From Schlesneria sp. DSM 10557 (lineage in GTDB: Bacteria > Planctomycetota > Planctomycetia > Planctomycetales > Planctomycetaceae), in NCBI RefSeq assembly GCF_041860085.1, contig NZ_CP124747.1:3968001-4032000 (forward strand): a stretch of 64,000 bases of DNA, written 5' to 3'. The position numbers were made by a program, and so were the translations under genes. Position 1 is the stretch's first letter. Each line of letters starts with the position of its first letter. A model generated the notes under the pieces. That model saw nothing but the letters and a program-made list of their open reading frames with translations. It did not search any database and had not been told where the DNA came from. Of this stretch, positions 62,951-64,000 are shown piece after piece.

Positions 62951-63290
62951 GCCACGCCTCAAAGCCCCCAGGCCGGGTCCGCAGCAGTTCGAGCCGTTCC
63001 ACACAACTCAACATCCAGCGTGCAGGTCTCAGGATCCCGTCAGCATTCAGTCAACATCGAGCGAGAAGAGCAACTCGATCACAAACAACTGACAAGCGAA
63101 GACAACCACCCCCGACCCAAACAAAAAAGCTCTCCACCGAACCCGCTTCGGTGGAGAGCAACGACTGAGCCGCTAAGCCCCCCAACCAACCCCCGGACAA
63201 AAAGCTCTCCACCAAACCCGTTTCGCTGGAGAGCAACGACTGAGCCGCTAAGGCAGGACTGGCGAGGAGGGGCTTCGACAGGCGTTGTCT
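62951..63290. other. 340-base spacer between convergent genes
   Basis: Holds the second copy of the hairpin repeat at 63129-63253; the rest shows no gene. Short open frames that cross the repeat encode a recurring LAAQSLLSTEAGSVES peptide, an artefact of the repeat. Confidence 0.5.
63129..63253. repeat. Second locus of the 74-75 bp hairpin repeat (two units)
   Basis: GACTGAGCCGCTAAG begins at 63163 and 63238, 75 bases apart. The first unit has a perfect 13-bp hairpin, 63129-63141 (GCTCTCCACCGAA) with 63147-63159, and a 5-base loop. The second has the same hairpin with small changes. The middle of each unit differs from the copies at 52776-53013, while hairpin and tail are kept. Confidence 0.9.
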
Positions 63291-64000
63291 TTATGGATTG
63301 CACCAACCGCAGTGCAACTGCGGAGCACTCACAAGTCCATCCCGTCGCGGAATTTCTACCGTATGATTGCACAGGACGCACCCGAATTCTTCGTGCTCAA
63401 TCATGTCCGTCGGTTGGTCGCAATACTCGCATCGCAAACCTTTTTCGGCGTTTACCAACCCCCAGCCGGGGGCGCGGCAGGCGGGACAACGTGTCGCCAG
63501 TCGCTGTGCCAGTTGGCGAGCAAGCTCGGCAATTTCGGACATGCGAGTCGGATTTACATGTGCACGCATGTCGGTCTCGACCCAGACCAAACCGTCCGAC
63601 GATTGCATTCCTGAGTGAAAAAATGCACGTTCGAGTTCCTCTGGAGTATCAATACCATTGAAGATGAAGTCCCTGGATTTCATCCGGTTTGGCCGAACGA
63701 TCAGGGCGTGTGACGGGAATTGCGTTTCGGCGGCAAACGTCTGCAATGCTTCGAAAGAATCGATGGTCTTAGCCCGGTAGTTTGTCTTTTCGCACAAGCG
63801 GCTCACATGAAGGTGAAAGTTCCGCTCGCGGTCGATGAAATATAGGACCTCACGTCCGGCCGGAATGAAGGGAATGTAGGGATGCGGGCCGAAACTCCCT
63901 TCACTCGCGATTCCGAACTTGGCGTTCAGCAGGTTCAATCCCCATTCGCATTTCCGGCGGGCACAGTCGAGCGCACTTCCCCGTCTTTTAACTTCTCCCG
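63291..64000 (-). CDS. DUF6671-like zinc-ribbon protein, cut by the window edge
   Basis: At least 236 codons; the frame stays open to the right edge, so the true start lies outside. The frame upstream of the TTG at 63938 reads as conserved protein (SALDCARRKCEWGLNLLNAKFGIASEGSFGPHP), showing that 63938 is not the start. IASEGSFGPHP and RPNRMKSRDFIFNGI are typical of the DUF6671 family as I recall it. The C-terminus has three CxxC pairs (CPAC, CEYC, CVLC plus CGWC), forming zinc ribbons. Function unknown. Confidence 0.75.
   Translation of the reverse strand, partial: GEVKRRGSALDCARRKCEWGLNLLNAKFGIASEGSFGPHPYIPFIPAGREVLYFIDRERNFHLHVSRLCEKTNYRAKTIDSFEALQTFAAETQFPSHALIVRPNRMKSRDFIFNGIDTPEELERAFFHSGMQSSDGLVWVETDMRAHVNPTRMSEIAELARQLAQRLATRCPACRAPGWGLVNAEKGLRCEYCDQPTDMIEHEEFGCVLCNHTVEIPRRDGLVSAPQLHCGWCNP

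Overview
This window comes from a planctomycete chromosome, probably a member of the Planctomycetales. The evidence is a set of lineage-typical families: a PSCyt1/DUF1549/DUF1553 (PSD1) cytochrome-like protein, PQQ-type beta-propellers opening with W-P-x-[FY]-R-G-P-N, a double DUF1080 protein, two DUF3299 proteins, and a TPR protein carrying RNA polymerase alpha-CTD-like modules. The genus assignment is not attempted; everything about taxonomy is inference from family content. I see no rRNA, tRNA or CRISPR array.

Layout. Positions 1-15900 hold ordinary chromosomal genes: a secreted unknown protein, the PSD1 protein, a tight minus-strand group dnaJ-like / small membrane protein / rnpA / yidD, a membrane-anchored PQQ propeller, two secreted minus-strand proteins (TPR and PDZ), the TPR-alphaCTD protein, a SpoIID/LytB-type peptidoglycan enzyme and a secreted TPR-like protein. 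Positions 16170-30220 are a phage-derived block of thirteen plus-strand genes behind one strong sigma70-type promoter. It has small membrane proteins and a lipoprotein, a papain-like protein, a thioredoxin-like membrane protein, a coiled-coil protein, two beta-helix proteins, two beta-sandwich appendage-like proteins, a terminase large subunit, a portal protein and a zinc ribbon. No capsid, protease, tail tube, tape measure, integrase or repressor was found.

Positions 30500-36700 return to chromosomal genes: two DUF3299 paralogues, a multi-zinc-ribbon protein, a DUF1080 protein and a cold shock protein. Positions 37000-52600 look like a catabolic region. It holds an enolase-superfamily enzyme, a minus-strand operon (HpcH/HpaI aldolase, SDR, aspartoacylase-like hydrolase, class IV aminotransferase, SDR, HEAT-sialidase-like protein), a PQQ propeller with EF-hands, a second sialidase-fold protein, a sodium:solute symporter and an aldo/keto reductase. 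These would suit uptake and breakdown of a sugar acid or acylated amino compound, but the substrate cannot be read from sequence.

Positions 53100-64000 hold housekeeping genes (lepA, tyrS, a CnoX-like thioredoxin) and small enzymes (two VOC/PhnB-like proteins, a CPBP protease, an amidohydrolase, a CoA-binding protein, a chorismate-lyase-like protein), ending in a gene that runs off the right edge. Two intergenic spaces, both between convergent genes, contain copies of the same 74-75 bp hairpin repeat.
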